Assembly (NCBI RefSeq): GCF_009707485.1
Contig: NZ_CP046121.1
Location: forward strand, 558,001 to 622,000
Direction of reading: 5' to 3'
DNA length: 64,000 nt
Origin: Nostocoides sp. HKS02
GTDB lineage: Bacteria > Actinomycetota > Actinomycetes > Actinomycetales > Dermatophilaceae
This document shows positions 20,766-30,879 of the stretch, in pieces. Within the stretch, counting starts at the first letter, position 1. Each line of letters starts with the position of its first letter. Under the pieces are notes generated by a model that saw only the letters and a program-made list of their open reading frames with translations, had not been told where the DNA came from and ran no database searches. The position numbers and the translations under genes were made by a program.

Positions 20766-21805
20766 CGGCCCGCCTCCTGCGTGGTCTCGTGGAAGGTGCT
20801 CTCCTGGTGGGTGCCGTCGTGGCGGTTGGCCTCGTGACGGGCCGGGTCGTGCTCGTCGTAGTGGCCCTCGTGCGCCGCGTGGAGGTGCCCGTCGTGGACG
20901 TAGTCGACGTGGCCGCCGTGGACCACCACCGGGTGACCGCAGTCCGGCCCGTGTTCGTGGTCGTGCCGCTCCGCCCGACGGTGCTGGTGTGCGCGAAGGC
21001 GGGCGACGGCCGCGGTGAGGGAAGCCGCGAGGACGAAGACCCCGATCGCGAGCAGCACGATGGTCCCGCCCGACGGCGTCTCTGCGTAGTACGACGTGAC
21101 GACGCCGCCGACACTGCACGCCACCCCGACGAGCACCGCCCACCGCACGGACGCGCGGAAGCTGCGGCCGAGCAGCTGGGCCGCAGCATTGGGGATGATC
21201 ATCAGCGCGCTGATCAGGAGCAGGCCGACGACGCGCATCGAGACGACCACCGTGACTGCCGTGAGGATCGCGAGGGCGATGTTGAGCCCGGTCACGGGCA
21301 GCCCACTGGCCCGGGCGTACTCCTCGTCGTTGGCGACGGCGAACAACCATGGCCGCAGCAGCCACGTCGTGCCAAGGACGACCACCGTCAGCGCGGCGAA
21401 CACCCACAGGTCGTTCTGGTTCGCGGTGGTGATCGCCCCGAAGAGGTATGCCGTGAGGTTGGCTGGGCTGCTGCTCGGCGACTTGGCGATGATCACGACG
21501 CCGGCGGCGATGCCTCCGTAGAACATCACCGCGAGGGCGATGTCACCACTCGTGCGACCCCGGCCCCGGATGACCTCGATGGCGATCGCGGCGCCGACCG
21601 CGGCGAGCAGGGCGGTGAGGACCGGCGCGTGCCCGGTGAGCACGCCGACCGCGACACCGGCGAGGGCGACGTGGCCCATTCCATCGCCGATCAGGGACAG
21701 CCGACGCTGGACGAGGAAGACGCCGACGAGCGGAGCGGCGATCCCGACGAGCAGCGCGGCGACGAGGGCCTGGCGCATGAAGTCCAGTGAGAGCAGCTCA
21801 GCCAT
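20762..21805 (-). CDS. znuB: Zinc ABC transporter permease (ZnuB type) with histidine-rich tail
   Basis: Inner-membrane permease of an ABC-3 family metal importer. The protein has 347 residues. About eight helices span residues 10-275, with the family's GDGMGHVALAGVAVGVLTG and RVVGLLLISALMIIPNAAAQLL. The last 70 residues form a cytoplasmic tail very rich in His, Asp and Glu (HEHGPDCGHP, GHLHAAHEGHYDEHDPARHE), likely a zinc buffer. The start overlaps the end of the ATPase gene by eight bases. Zinc rather than manganese specificity is inferred from Zur and its boxes. Confidence 0.92.
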   Translation of the reverse strand: MAELLSLDFMRQALVAALLVGIAAPLVGVFLVQRRLSLIGDGMGHVALAGVAVGVLTGHAPVLTALLAAVGAAIAIEVIRGRGRTSGDIALAVMFYGGIAAGVVIIAKSPSSSPANLTAYLFGAITTANQNDLWVFAALTVVVLGTTWLLRPWLFAVANDEEYARASGLPVTGLNIALAILTAVTVVVSMRVVGLLLISALMIIPNAAAQLLGRSFRASVRWAVLVGVACSVGGVVTSYYAETPSGGTIVLLAIGVFVLAASLTAAVARLRAHQHRRAERHDHEHGPDCGHPVVVHGGHVDYVHDGHLHAAHEGHYDEHDPARHEANRHDGTHQESTFHETTQEAGR

Positions 21806-22706
21806 GGTGGGTGCCTCCGCGCGGGTCGAGGGGGCCCGCGGACGGGGCCCCGGGAAGTCGGTGCCGGTCCACGGCGAGCTCGTCGTCATGGTGGTGACCG
21901 TCATGGTGGAGGCCGTCACGCTGGTAGCCGTCATGGGAGTAGCCGGCGCGACCGACCTCGGAAGTCCGCGCTTCGAACTCGGCTCGGCTGCCGTCGAAGG
22001 CGATCCGGCCGCCCTGCACCAGGATGATCCGGGTCACGATGTCGTCGAGTGCCTCGAGCTCGTGGGTGACGATGAGCATGGTGGTGCCGCGCTGGGCCAG
22101 GCGGGCCAGCACCTGCGCGAGGACCTGTTGGTTGGCCGTGTCGACGCCCGCCGTGGGTTCGTCCATGAGGAGCACGTCCGGGTCGGCCGCGAGCGCCCGG
22201 GCGATGAGCACCCGCCGCTGCTGGCCGCCGGAGAGGGTCGAGACGTCGGCATCCGCGCGGTCGGCGAGGCCCACGACGTCGAGGGCCCTGGCGATCATGG
22301 CGTCGTCGGCCGCGGACCGCACGACCGGCTTCCACCAGCGTCGCCGGGGCAGCCGGCCCACCGCGACGATCTCGGTCACCGTCGCCCGCACCGAGGCCGA
22401 CAGGGTGTGCCGCTGCGGGACGTACCCGAGGCGCGCGTGGTCGTGGAAGTCCGCGCGGTCCTGGCCGAAGAGGCGGACCTCGCCGCCAAGCTGGTCGTTG
22501 AGCCCGAGCAGCCCGCGGACCAGGGTCGACTTCCCGGACCCGTTCGGCCCGAGTACGGCCACGACCTCACCGGGTCGCACGGTGAGGGTGGCCTGCTGGA
22601 CCACGGCGCGCTCGGCATACCCGAACGACGCGTGGGTGAGCTCGACGATGGGCGCGCCGGGCGCGCCGGGCTGGCTGGGCCTGGTGGGTGTCGTGGCGGT
22701 GGTCAC
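21798..22706 (-). CDS. znuC: Zinc ABC transporter ATP-binding protein (ZnuC type) with histidine-rich tail
   Basis: ATPase that powers zinc import. The protein has 302 residues from a GTG at 22706 overlapping the znuA stop by four bases. Walker A is GPNGSGKST (about 52), then QRHTLSASVRATVTEIV, signature LSGGQQRRVLIARAL, Walker B VLLMDEPTAGVD and THELEALDD. After the normal end near residue 245 comes an unusual His/Asp-rich tail (SHDGYQRDGLHHDGHHHDDE), so both membrane-side partners carry metal-binding tails. Confidence 0.92.
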   Translation of the reverse strand: MTTATTPTRPSQPGAPGAPIVELTHASFGYAERAVVQQATLTVRPGEVVAVLGPNGSGKSTLVRGLLGLNDQLGGEVRLFGQDRADFHDHARLGYVPQRHTLSASVRATVTEIVAVGRLPRRRWWKPVVRSAADDAMIARALDVVGLADRADADVSTLSGGQQRRVLIARALAADPDVLLMDEPTAGVDTANQQVLAQVLARLAQRGTTMLIVTHELEALDDIVTRIILVQGGRIAFDGSRAEFEARTSEVGRAGYSHDGYQRDGLHHDGHHHDDELAVDRHRLPGAPSAGPLDPRGGTHHG

Positions 22707-23603
22707 TGGCAGTCCTGTCCGATGCGGAGGGTGGCGAGGTTGGCTCGCATCACGGCGGGGTAGTCGCGCCCCGCCGAGACGCCGGTGATGCCCTCGATGG
22801 GGTCGAGCACGGCCAGCCGGGCGCCGGTCTCACGGGCCACGGTCTGGGCGACCGCGGGGCTGACGAGGGTCTCGGCGTAGACCGTGGTGGCCCCGGCCGC
22901 GCGCACGTGCTGCGAGATCCGGGCCAGCGTGGCCGGGTCGGGCTCGGCCTCGGGGTCGAGGCCGGTGATGCTGTCCTGGTGCAGCCCGTAGCGTCGCCCG
23001 AGGTAGCCGAACGCGGCGTGCGAGGTCACCAGCTCGCTCGTCGTGCAGTGCGCCAGGCCGGTGCGGAACTGCGCGTCGAGGGTGGTCATCGTCGCGCGGA
23101 ACGTGCGGGCGTTGGCTTCGTATGCCGCGCGGTGCGCGGGGTCGAGCCGGGCCAGCCGCTGGGCCACGGCGTCGCCGACATCGGCGTAGCGCGGCGGGTC
23201 GAGCCAGAAGTGCGGGTCGGGGCCCGTGGTCTCCGCCCCGACCGCCTTCAGGTCGAGGTGTGCCGCGGGGGGAGACGTCGAAGCCCGTGCGCCTGGCCTC
23301 GGTGTCCACGGCCGCATCGACAGCGGGTTGGAACCCGGCCTCGTAGACGACGAGGTCGGCCGTCGCGACTCGACCCACCTGGCGGGGGGTCAGCTCGACG
23401 TCGTGCGGCTCGCCGCCCGGCTTGGTGAGGCTGGCCACCTCGACGTGGGAGCCGCCGATCTGGCGGACGGCGTACTCGAGGGGGTAGAACGCCGCGACGA
23501 CCCGCAGGCGCCCGTGCGACGCGGCCCAGCTGCTGGGGATGCCGCAGCCGCCCAGTGCGGCCAGGGCGAGGGCGGCCACCAGCCAGCCGAGAAGTCGCTT
23601 CAT
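22703..23603 (-). pseudogene. znuA: Zinc ABC transporter substrate-binding lipoprotein (ZnuA type), frameshifted
   Basis: Extracytoplasmic zinc-binding lipoprotein of cluster A-I, 299 residues if corrected. The signal peptide ends in a lipobox (LAALGGC). Metal ligands are visible in GGEPHDVEL, PHFWLDPPRY and SHAAFGYLGRRYG. The frame breaks in a run of six G at 23267-23272; with five, FDVSPAAHLDLKAVGAETTGPDPHFW reads through. Both halves are conserved, so an extra base in the sequence or a recent mutation is likely. ATG 23603 directly follows the signal-peptide MKRLLGW and abuts the first Zur box; ATG 23612 and GTG 23618 lie inside it. Confidence 0.85.
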
Positions 23604-23617
23604 GACAATCATTCTCA
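23603..23617. promoter_or_regulatory. Zur box 1
   Basis: TGACAATCATTCTCA is the reverse complement of box 2 and matches the actinobacterial Zur consensus TGAAAATGATTTTCA closely. It overlaps the znuA start codon. Confidence 0.8.
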
Positions 23618-23624
23618 CTTGATC

Positions 23625-23639
23625 TGAGAATGATTGTCA
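23625..23639. promoter_or_regulatory. Zur box 2
   Basis: TGAGAATGATTGTCA. It is separated from box 1 by 7 bases (centre to centre 22 bases, two helical turns). The two form one large perfect inverted repeat, suited to cooperative Zur dimers repressing znuA-znuC-znuB-zur. Confidence 0.8.
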
Positions 23640-23696
23640 ATCTCGGTGAGGCCGGTCAGCGCCTCTCCGCCTCTTCGCCGCGAGCGCCCGAGCGCC

Positions 23697-23981
23697 TCAG
23701 CGGCGCGGGACCGCCTGCGTCACGGTGATGGCGAGGGCCAGGAGGATCACCGTGCCGCGCATCAGGCGGTTCGTGTGGTCGAGCCCGGGCCAGGACAGGT
23801 AGAACGTCCACCCGAGGAACGCGACGACGACCAGCACGAGCAGCCAGCCCCAGCCAGGGATGACCACGCCGGCGACCATGAGGGCGAGGACCGCGAGGAA
23901 CGGCACCGCCCTCGGCAGGCGGTTGAGCCAGGTGATGGCGGGGAGGCTGAGGTTCTCGATGCGTTCGCGAGGGGTCGACAC
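23697..23981 (-). CDS. Small membrane protein, possibly DUF6703 family
   Basis: A 94-residue protein from a GTG at 23981. It begins with [21 protein letters not shown] and has two or three membrane helices ([37 protein letters not shown] and [12 protein letters not shown]), with the pattern [15 protein letters not shown] between them. Proteins of this look sit between the zinc operon and glyS in other actinobacteria, which supports it being real. Function is unknown and the family name is tentative. Confidence 0.6.
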   Translation of the reverse strand: MSTPRERIENLSLPAITWLNRLPRAVPFLAVLALMVAGVVIPGWGWLLVLVVVAFLGWTFYLSWPGLDHTNRLMRGTVILLALAITVTQAVPRR

Positions 23982-24052
23982 GCAGGAGATGGTACGTGCC
24001 CCCTGCGGCCGGCCACGCGGCATACCCCGTCGAGCCGGGAGGGGCCGCACAG

Positions 24053-24058
24053 TACCCT
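24053..24058 (+). promoter_or_regulatory. -10 box TACCCT, leaderless start of glyS
   Basis: TACCCT ends 7 bases before the ATG at 24066 with no ribosome site between. Confidence 0.4.
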
Positions 24059-24065
24059 TCTGCGC

Positions 24066-25469
<1,404 letters not shown>

Positions 25470-25502
25470 CCCCCGCGGGGCGGGCGTGCGTTACTAGGGG
25501 TT

Positions 25503-27189
25503 ATGCAGCGTGACGCGGACGACGAGTACGTCCGGTACGTCCGCGCCCGCCAGCACCGTCTCCTGCGCGCCGCGTGGTTGGTCTGCGACGACACCCGGGT
25601 CGCCGAGGACCTCGTCCTGGCGACCTTCACCCGGCTGGCGCTGCGCTGGGAGAAGGTGCGCGCTGACGGCCCCGAGGCGTTCGTTCGTCGGATCCTCTAC
25701 CGCGACGCCCTGTCGGCCGGGCGGGCAACCCGGCGCGAGTCCGTCTCGCTCGACGTGGGCGGGTCCTTCGGCGCGCTGACCGCCACGCAGCGTGCCGTGC
25801 TCGTCGTGCAGTTCTTCGAGGATCGCAGCGCGCAGGAGACTGCCGAGGTGCTGGGCAGCTCGGCCGGATCTGTCGCGAGCCAGACCCGGACCGCGCTGGC
25901 GACGCTCCGACCCGGGGCCGCCATCACCGAGGGTGACGTCGTGAGCCTGCTGGAACGGGCCAGCAGGCACGTGCCCGAGCTCGACTTCGCCGAGGAGGCG
26001 TGGAGCGCAGCCGTGGCGGGGCAACGCCGTCGGCGCCGGGTGTGGCGGGGGTCGCTGGCCGCGCTGGCCGCCGCAGCCGGGCTGGCTGTCGTCGCCGTCC
26101 TGGTGGGCGGCTCGACGCAGCCGCGGCCCGTCCCCGAGCCGACCACGAGCCCCACCTCCGCGGGGTTGCCCAGGCTCGCGGACGGCACGGCATACGCGCA
26201 GCTTCCCCTGGAGGGCGCCGAGACCCAGCTGCGCCATTTCGACGCCGGGATCCCGTCCGTGCTCGACGTCCAGACCGCGGCCACGGAGCTGTCGGCCCTG
26301 AAGAATCCCCCTGTCGTCGGTGGTGGCCGCCTACCTCGCGCCGGCCGGTGCGGGGACGTTCCACCCGGTCCTGGTGAGCGGCGCCGGCCAGCGGGTCGTC
26401 GCGAACGGGCTCACCCTGGTGCCCACCTATGACGCGGCGGGGAACCCCGGGACAGCCCTGGGGCCGCGTGCCATCGGCGGGGGAGGGCGGTACGTCGTCT
26501 TTCCACAACCGGGGCAGGTCGTGCGTCTCGACACCCGCACCGGGGCGGTGGCGACGTACCCCGTTCCGTCCCAGACCCTCCAGTCGGCCGGCTGGACCGC
26601 GGCAGGCAACCTCGTCGTGGCACGGGACGAGCAGTCCGCCTGGACCATCGACCCCTGGATGCCGGGTGCCAAGGCGGTGCCCGCCGGGCGCGGCTACGAG
26701 GGCAGGTTCCGCGTGTCGGCAGCCGCGGACTCGGTGGCCGTGGCGCGCTTCGACGGCGAGGCCCGGCCGGGCACGGTGAGCACCGTCAGGGCCCCGGTCA
26801 CGCAGGCCTTCGGCGAGACGCTCAACACCGAGCAGTGGGCCGCCACCGGCGCGATCTTCGACCAGGACCTCACCCACCCCGTGATCCGGCAGGGCAACGG
26901 CCCGATCTACCAAGGGCTGGTGGCCGTCGACGTGGCGGCCGGCTCGGCCCGGGTCCTGCTCGCCCCGGAGTCACCGGACGGCCAGACCGGGCGGTTCAAG
27001 GAGTGCTGCACCGCGCTCGCTTGGGCCGACGGACACACCCTGCTGTTCCAGTCGGTCGGCAGGCACGGACGCTGGGTCCTGGCCTGGAACGTCACCACCG
27101 GTGAGGTCTTCGAGGTGGCGCAGATCGTGACCGGGGCACCGGACGACCCGGTCACGGCCGTGGCCCTGGACGTCGGGTGGCGCTACTAG
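25503..27189 (+). pseudogene. ECF sigma factor fused to a membrane and extracytoplasmic region, frameshifted
   Basis: One polypeptide of 561 residues if one C is removed. Residues 1-150 are ECF-like: region 2 YVRARQHRLLRAAWLVCDDTRVAEDLVLATFTRLALRW and region 4 LTATQRAVLVVQFFEDRSAQETAEVLGSSAGSVASQTRTAL. After a basic patch comes one helix (SLAALAAAAGLAVVAVLVGG, about 180-200), a Pro/Thr linker and about 350 residues of beta-rich extracytoplasmic sequence with repeated blades (VVFPQPGQVVRLDTRTGAV). The frame breaks at a run of five C (26307-26311); with four C it reads ALKNPLSSVVAAYLAP. A sigma factor tied to the membrane by its own tail is inferred from this order. Confidence 0.7.
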
Positions 27190-27278
27190 CGCCCACCGTC
27201 TGCCCTCGCGGCACCTGACAGACGTCATGGTCGGGTCGTGACGGGTGTCGGAGTCCAGCGGACGCACGGTCGGGCACC

Positions 27279-28217
27279 ATGACTGCCATGACACAGACGC
27301 AGACCCACCCCGGAGCGGCGTCCACGGCGGTTCCGGCGATCGAGCTGAGCGGGCTCACGAAGAGCTTTGGCGCGGTGCGGGCGGTCCGGGGGATCGACCT
27401 GACCGTGCGGCCGGGCGAGATCGTCGCCTTCCTCGGCCCGAACGGCGCGGGCAAGACGACCACCATCGACATGGTGCTCGGCCTGACCCGGCCCGACCTC
27501 GGCACGGCCAGCGTGTACGGACTCGAGCCGGCCGCAGCGGTGCGACACGGGCTCGTCTCGGCGGTGATGCAGTCCGGCGGACTGCTCAAGGACCTGACCG
27601 TCGCCGAGACCCTCCAGCTGACGGCCAGCCTGTTCAGCGACACCAGGCCGGTGGCCGAGGTGCTGGCGCGGGCGGGTATCGCCGACATCGCCGACCGGCG
27701 GGTGGTCAAGTGTTCCGGCGGCCAGCAGCAGCGGCTCCGGTTCGCGATGGCGCTGCTCCCGGACCCGGAGCTGCTGGTCCTCGACGAGCCGACGACGGGC
27801 ATGGACGTCACCGGGCGGCGGGACTTCTGGAACGCCATCCGGGCGGACGCCGAGCGGGGCCGGACCGTCGTCTTCGCGACCCACTACCTCGAGGAGGCCG
27901 ACGCGTACGCCGACCGCATCGTCCTGGTGAGCCAGGGCCAGGTCGTCGCCGACGGCACAGCTGCCCAGGTCAAGGCCCTGGTCTCCGGGCGCACCATCCG
28001 GGCCACGCTGCCCGATGCGGATGTCGCTGCGCTGCAGGGACTTCCGGGCGTCGAGACGGTCGAGGTCCGGGGCGACTCAGTCATCATCGCGTCGACGGAC
28101 AGTGACGCCGTGGCGCGTCACCTGCTCGCCGCCACGACCGCGCGCGACCTCGAGATCACCTCGCGCGGCCTCGAGGACGCCTTCATCTCACTGACCTCCG
28201 AGGGAGAGAGCCGATGA
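27279..28217 (+). CDS. ABC exporter ATP-binding protein (DrrA/LnrL-like)
   Basis: ATPase of an ABC-2 type exporter, 312 residues. Walker A is GPNGAGKTT, followed by MQSGGLLKDLTVAETLQL, signature CSGGQQQRLRFAMALL (with Cys in place of the usual Leu/Val), Walker B LLVLDEPTTGMD and FATHYLEEADAYADR. The C-terminal 70 residues are the accessory domain of drug-resistance type ATPases. Its stop overlaps the permease start by four bases, and the sensor kinase and regulator follow, an arrangement like the Bacillus LnrJK-LnrLMN lipopeptide/polyene resistance system. The substrate is unknown. ATG 27279 or 27288 could start it. Confidence 0.9.
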   Translation: MTAMTQTQTHPGAASTAVPAIELSGLTKSFGAVRAVRGIDLTVRPGEIVAFLGPNGAGKTTTIDMVLGLTRPDLGTASVYGLEPAAAVRHGLVSAVMQSGGLLKDLTVAETLQLTASLFSDTRPVAEVLARAGIADIADRRVVKCSGGQQQRLRFAMALLPDPELLVLDEPTTGMDVTGRRDFWNAIRADAERGRTVVFATHYLEEADAYADRIVLVSQGQVVADGTAAQVKALVSGRTIRATLPDADVAALQGLPGVETVEVRGDSVIIASTDSDAVARHLLAATTARDLEITSRGLEDAFISLTSEGESR

Positions 28218-29023
28218 CCAGCACCGCCTCGAGCGCGCCGAGCACCGCGCGCGCCGTCCCCGAGCGCACCGTCCCGCCGCTCGGCGGCTTCAACCCGACC
28301 CTGCTGCGCCTCGAGCTGCGGCGGATGCTGCGCAACCGGCGCACGGTGATCTTCTCCGTGGTCCTGCCGGTGGCGTTCTTCTTCCTGTTCGGCACGGGGC
28401 AGAAGTACTCCAACCAGAGCGCCGGTCACGGCAACGTCGCCGGCTACATCATGATCAGCATGGCGCTCTACGGTGCGATGCTCTCCACCACCGCCGGCGG
28501 CGCGATGGTGGCGGTGGAGCGCAGCCAGGGCTGGAGCCGCCAGCTGCGCCTCACCCCGCTCACCTCGACGGCATACATCGCGGTGAAGGTCGTGATCGCC
28601 ATGGTCCTCGGCGCGCTCTCGGTGACCGTGACGTATGCCGCGGGCGCGTCGTCGGGCGCGCGGCTGGACGGCAGCCTGTGGTGGCAGACCGCCATGCTCG
28701 CCTGGCTGGGCTCGCTGGTGTTCGCGGCGTTCGGCGTCTTCATGGGGTACCTCCTGCCGAGCGAGAACGTCATGCAGATCCTCGGGCCGGTGCTGGCGTT
28801 GTTCGCCTTCCTCGGGGGGCTGTTCATGCCGCTGTCACAGATGGGGTCGGTCTTCCAGACCCTCGCGAAGTTCACGCCGATGTACGGGCTGAGCGAGATC
28901 GTCCACGCACCGGTCTCCGGCGACGGCCCCGGGTGGGCTGCCGTGGTCAACGTCCTCGTGTGGCTGGCCGTGTTCGCGGGAGGGGCGGTATGGCGCTTCC
29001 GTCGCGACACGGCGCGCGTCTGA
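28214..29023 (+). CDS. ABC-2 type exporter permease
   Basis: Membrane partner of the preceding ATPase, 269 residues. A Pro/Thr-rich N-terminal part precedes RMLRNRRTVIFSVVLPVAFFFLFG, the typical first helix of ABC-2 permeases. About five more helices follow, with the family's ERSQGWSRQLRLTPLTSTAYIAVKV loop and FLGGLFMPLSQMGSVFQTLAKFTPMYGLSEIVHAP near the end. One permease only, so the exporter probably works as a homodimer. ATGA overlap with the ATPase gene shows coupling. Exports an unknown compound or lipid. Confidence 0.9.
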   Translation: MTSTASSAPSTARAVPERTVPPLGGFNPTLLRLELRRMLRNRRTVIFSVVLPVAFFFLFGTGQKYSNQSAGHGNVAGYIMISMALYGAMLSTTAGGAMVAVERSQGWSRQLRLTPLTSTAYIAVKVVIAMVLGALSVTVTYAAGASSGARLDGSLWWQTAMLAWLGSLVFAAFGVFMGYLLPSENVMQILGPVLALFAFLGGLFMPLSQMGSVFQTLAKFTPMYGLSEIVHAPVSGDGPGWAAVVNVLVWLAVFAGGAVWRFRRDTARV

Positions 29024-29072
29024 GTGCGGCGGCCCCTGCCCCACGGCCACATGGCCTGAGAGGGTGGGGGCC

Positions 29073-30266
29073 GTGAGCGCACCCAGGCCCGCACCCAGCC
29101 CGTTCGACGGGTTCGCCGAGCCCCGTCCCCGGCTGTTCGCTGGCGGCGACGACCGGGGCTGGTCGGGTCGCCTGCTCGGACTGTTCTTCGCCGGGATCTG
29201 GCTGGTCTTCCTCTCCGATGCCTTCACCTCGGCGTGGCAGCAGCGCCACACCCTGCGCGGCGACGCCGGACTGGTCGTGCTGGTCCTCTTCGTCGCGGTG
29301 TACCTGCTGCACTTCAGCCACCTGCGGGCAGCCGTGTGGGGGGCGGGTGGGCCGTTCGGGTCGCGGTGGTACGTCACGCGTCTCGGGCTGGTCACCTGGG
29401 CCGTGCTGGCCGTGCTTGCCGCGATGTCCACGGTCCTCGTGGGCCAGATCGGCGCCAGCACCTACGTCTTCCTCGCGGTGTCAGGGCTGTGGACCTTCCG
29501 CATGCGCACCGGGCTGGCCCTCGGTGCGGTGCTGATGGTGGTGTACGAGTTCCTCACGTTCCACATCGCCGGCTGGAAGCACGACACGAGCATCAGCATG
29601 TCGATCGTCCTCGCGCTGGCTGCGGTGACCGGGGGCATGGTCGCCGCGCAGCGCCAGCGGGCACTGGGGGAGGCCCGGCAGGAGAACGCGCGGCTGGCCA
29701 TCCAGGACGAGCGCAACCGGATGGCCCGCGACGTCCACGACATCCTCGGTCACAGCCTGACCGTCATCACCGTCAAGGCCGAGCTGGCCGCCCGTCTGAT
29801 GGAGGTCGACCCAGCGCGCGCCCGAGCCGAGGTGACCGACCTCGAGCGACTGGCTCGCGACGCGCTCGCGGATGTCCGGCGCGCGGTGGCCGGGTTCCGT
29901 GACATGTCGTTGCCCGCGGAGCTGGCCAGGGCTCGCTCGTCGCTCGCCGCGGCAGGCATCGAGGCGGACCTGCCGACCGCCACCGACGCCGTGCCCAGCG
30001 AGTTCCGCGAGCTGTGTGCCTGGACCCTCCGCGAGGGCGTCACCAACGTCATCCGCCACAGCGGCGCGACGTCGTGCCGGGTCACCCTCGACGATCGGGG
30101 CATCGTGGTGGCGGACAACGGAGCCGGACCGACGGGCGGCGCGGCGGGGACCGGGCTGATCGGCCTGAAGGAGCGCGCCGAGGCGATCGGCGCCCGCCTC
30201 ACGACGCGGCGCGTCGAGCCGCACGGCTTCGAGCTGTGCGTGGGTCCGACGAGGACGGACGCATGA
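29073..30266 (+). CDS. Sensor histidine kinase, DesK/NarX-like (HisKA_3)
   Basis: Membrane sensor kinase of 397 residues from GTG 29073. Five or six helices (about 30-200) with very short loops form the sensing part, as in DesK-type kinases that sense the membrane itself. HisKA_3 phosphoacceptor is ERNRMARDVHDILGHSLTVITVKAELA (His near 225). The ATPase domain has LREGVTNVIRHSGATSC (N-box), VADNGAG (G1) and GTGLIGLKERAEAIGA. The stop overlaps the regulator start by four bases. It lies 49 bases after the exporter permease, so it probably controls the exporter. Confidence 0.92.
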   Translation: MSAPRPAPSPFDGFAEPRPRLFAGGDDRGWSGRLLGLFFAGIWLVFLSDAFTSAWQQRHTLRGDAGLVVLVLFVAVYLLHFSHLRAAVWGAGGPFGSRWYVTRLGLVTWAVLAVLAAMSTVLVGQIGASTYVFLAVSGLWTFRMRTGLALGAVLMVVYEFLTFHIAGWKHDTSISMSIVLALAAVTGGMVAAQRQRALGEARQENARLAIQDERNRMARDVHDILGHSLTVITVKAELAARLMEVDPARARAEVTDLERLARDALADVRRAVAGFRDMSLPAELARARSSLAAAGIEADLPTATDAVPSEFRELCAWTLREGVTNVIRHSGATSCRVTLDDRGIVVADNGAGPTGGAAGTGLIGLKERAEAIGARLTTRRVEPHGFELCVGPTRTDA

Positions 30267-30871
30267 CGATCCGGTTGCTGCTGGCCGACGACCAGGCGCT
30301 GGTGCGGGGCGCCCTCGCGACCCTCCTCGGGCTCGAGCCCGACATGGAGGTCGTCGCCGAGGTCGGCCGCGGCGACGAGGTGGTGGCGGCGGCCAGGCAG
30401 TCCCGGCCGGACGTCGCCCTGCTCGACGTCGAGATGCCCGGTCTCGACGGGATCGCCGCGACCACGGCTCTACGGGAGGCGCTGCCGGGCGTCCGGGTCC
30501 TCATTGTCACGACCTTCGGCCGCCCGGGGTTCCTGCGCCGCGCCCTGCAGGCGGGCGCCCAGGGCTTCGTCGTCAAGGACACCCCGGCCCGTCAGCTTGC
30601 CGAGATGGTGCGCCGGGTGCACGCGGGGCTGCGCGTCGTCGACCCCGCGCTGGCAGCCGACTCGCTGGCCGGCGGTGAGTCGCCACTGACCGCCCGGGAG
30701 ACCGAGGTGCTCGTGGCAGCACGGGCCGGCGGGTCGGTGGCGGACATCGCCAAACAGGTGAGCCTGTCGGAGGGCACCGTGCGCAACCACCTGTCCTCGG
30801 CGATCGGCAAGACCATGGCGCGCAACCGTGCGGATGCGGTGCGGATCGCCGACGAGTACGGCTGGCTCTGA
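30263..30871 (+). CDS. Response regulator, NarL/DesR family
   Basis: DNA-binding partner of the kinase, 202 residues. The receiver domain has ADDQALVRGALATLL, phosphorylation Asp in DVALLDVEMPGLDGIAA (about 53) and a conserved Lys in GFVVKDTPARQLAEMV. The LuxR-type HTH is LTAREVEVL-like: PLTARETEVLVAARAGGSVADIAKQVSLSEGTVRNHLSSAIGK. It very likely activates the ABC exporter genes upstream, as in LnrK or DesR systems; I see no clear operator by eye. Confidence 0.93.
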   Translation: MTIRLLLADDQALVRGALATLLGLEPDMEVVAEVGRGDEVVAAARQSRPDVALLDVEMPGLDGIAATTALREALPGVRVLIVTTFGRPGFLRRALQAGAQGFVVKDTPARQLAEMVRRVHAGLRVVDPALAADSLAGGESPLTARETEVLVAARAGGSVADIAKQVSLSEGTVRNHLSSAIGKTMARNRADAVRIADEYGWL

Positions 30872-30879
30872 GCGAACGG

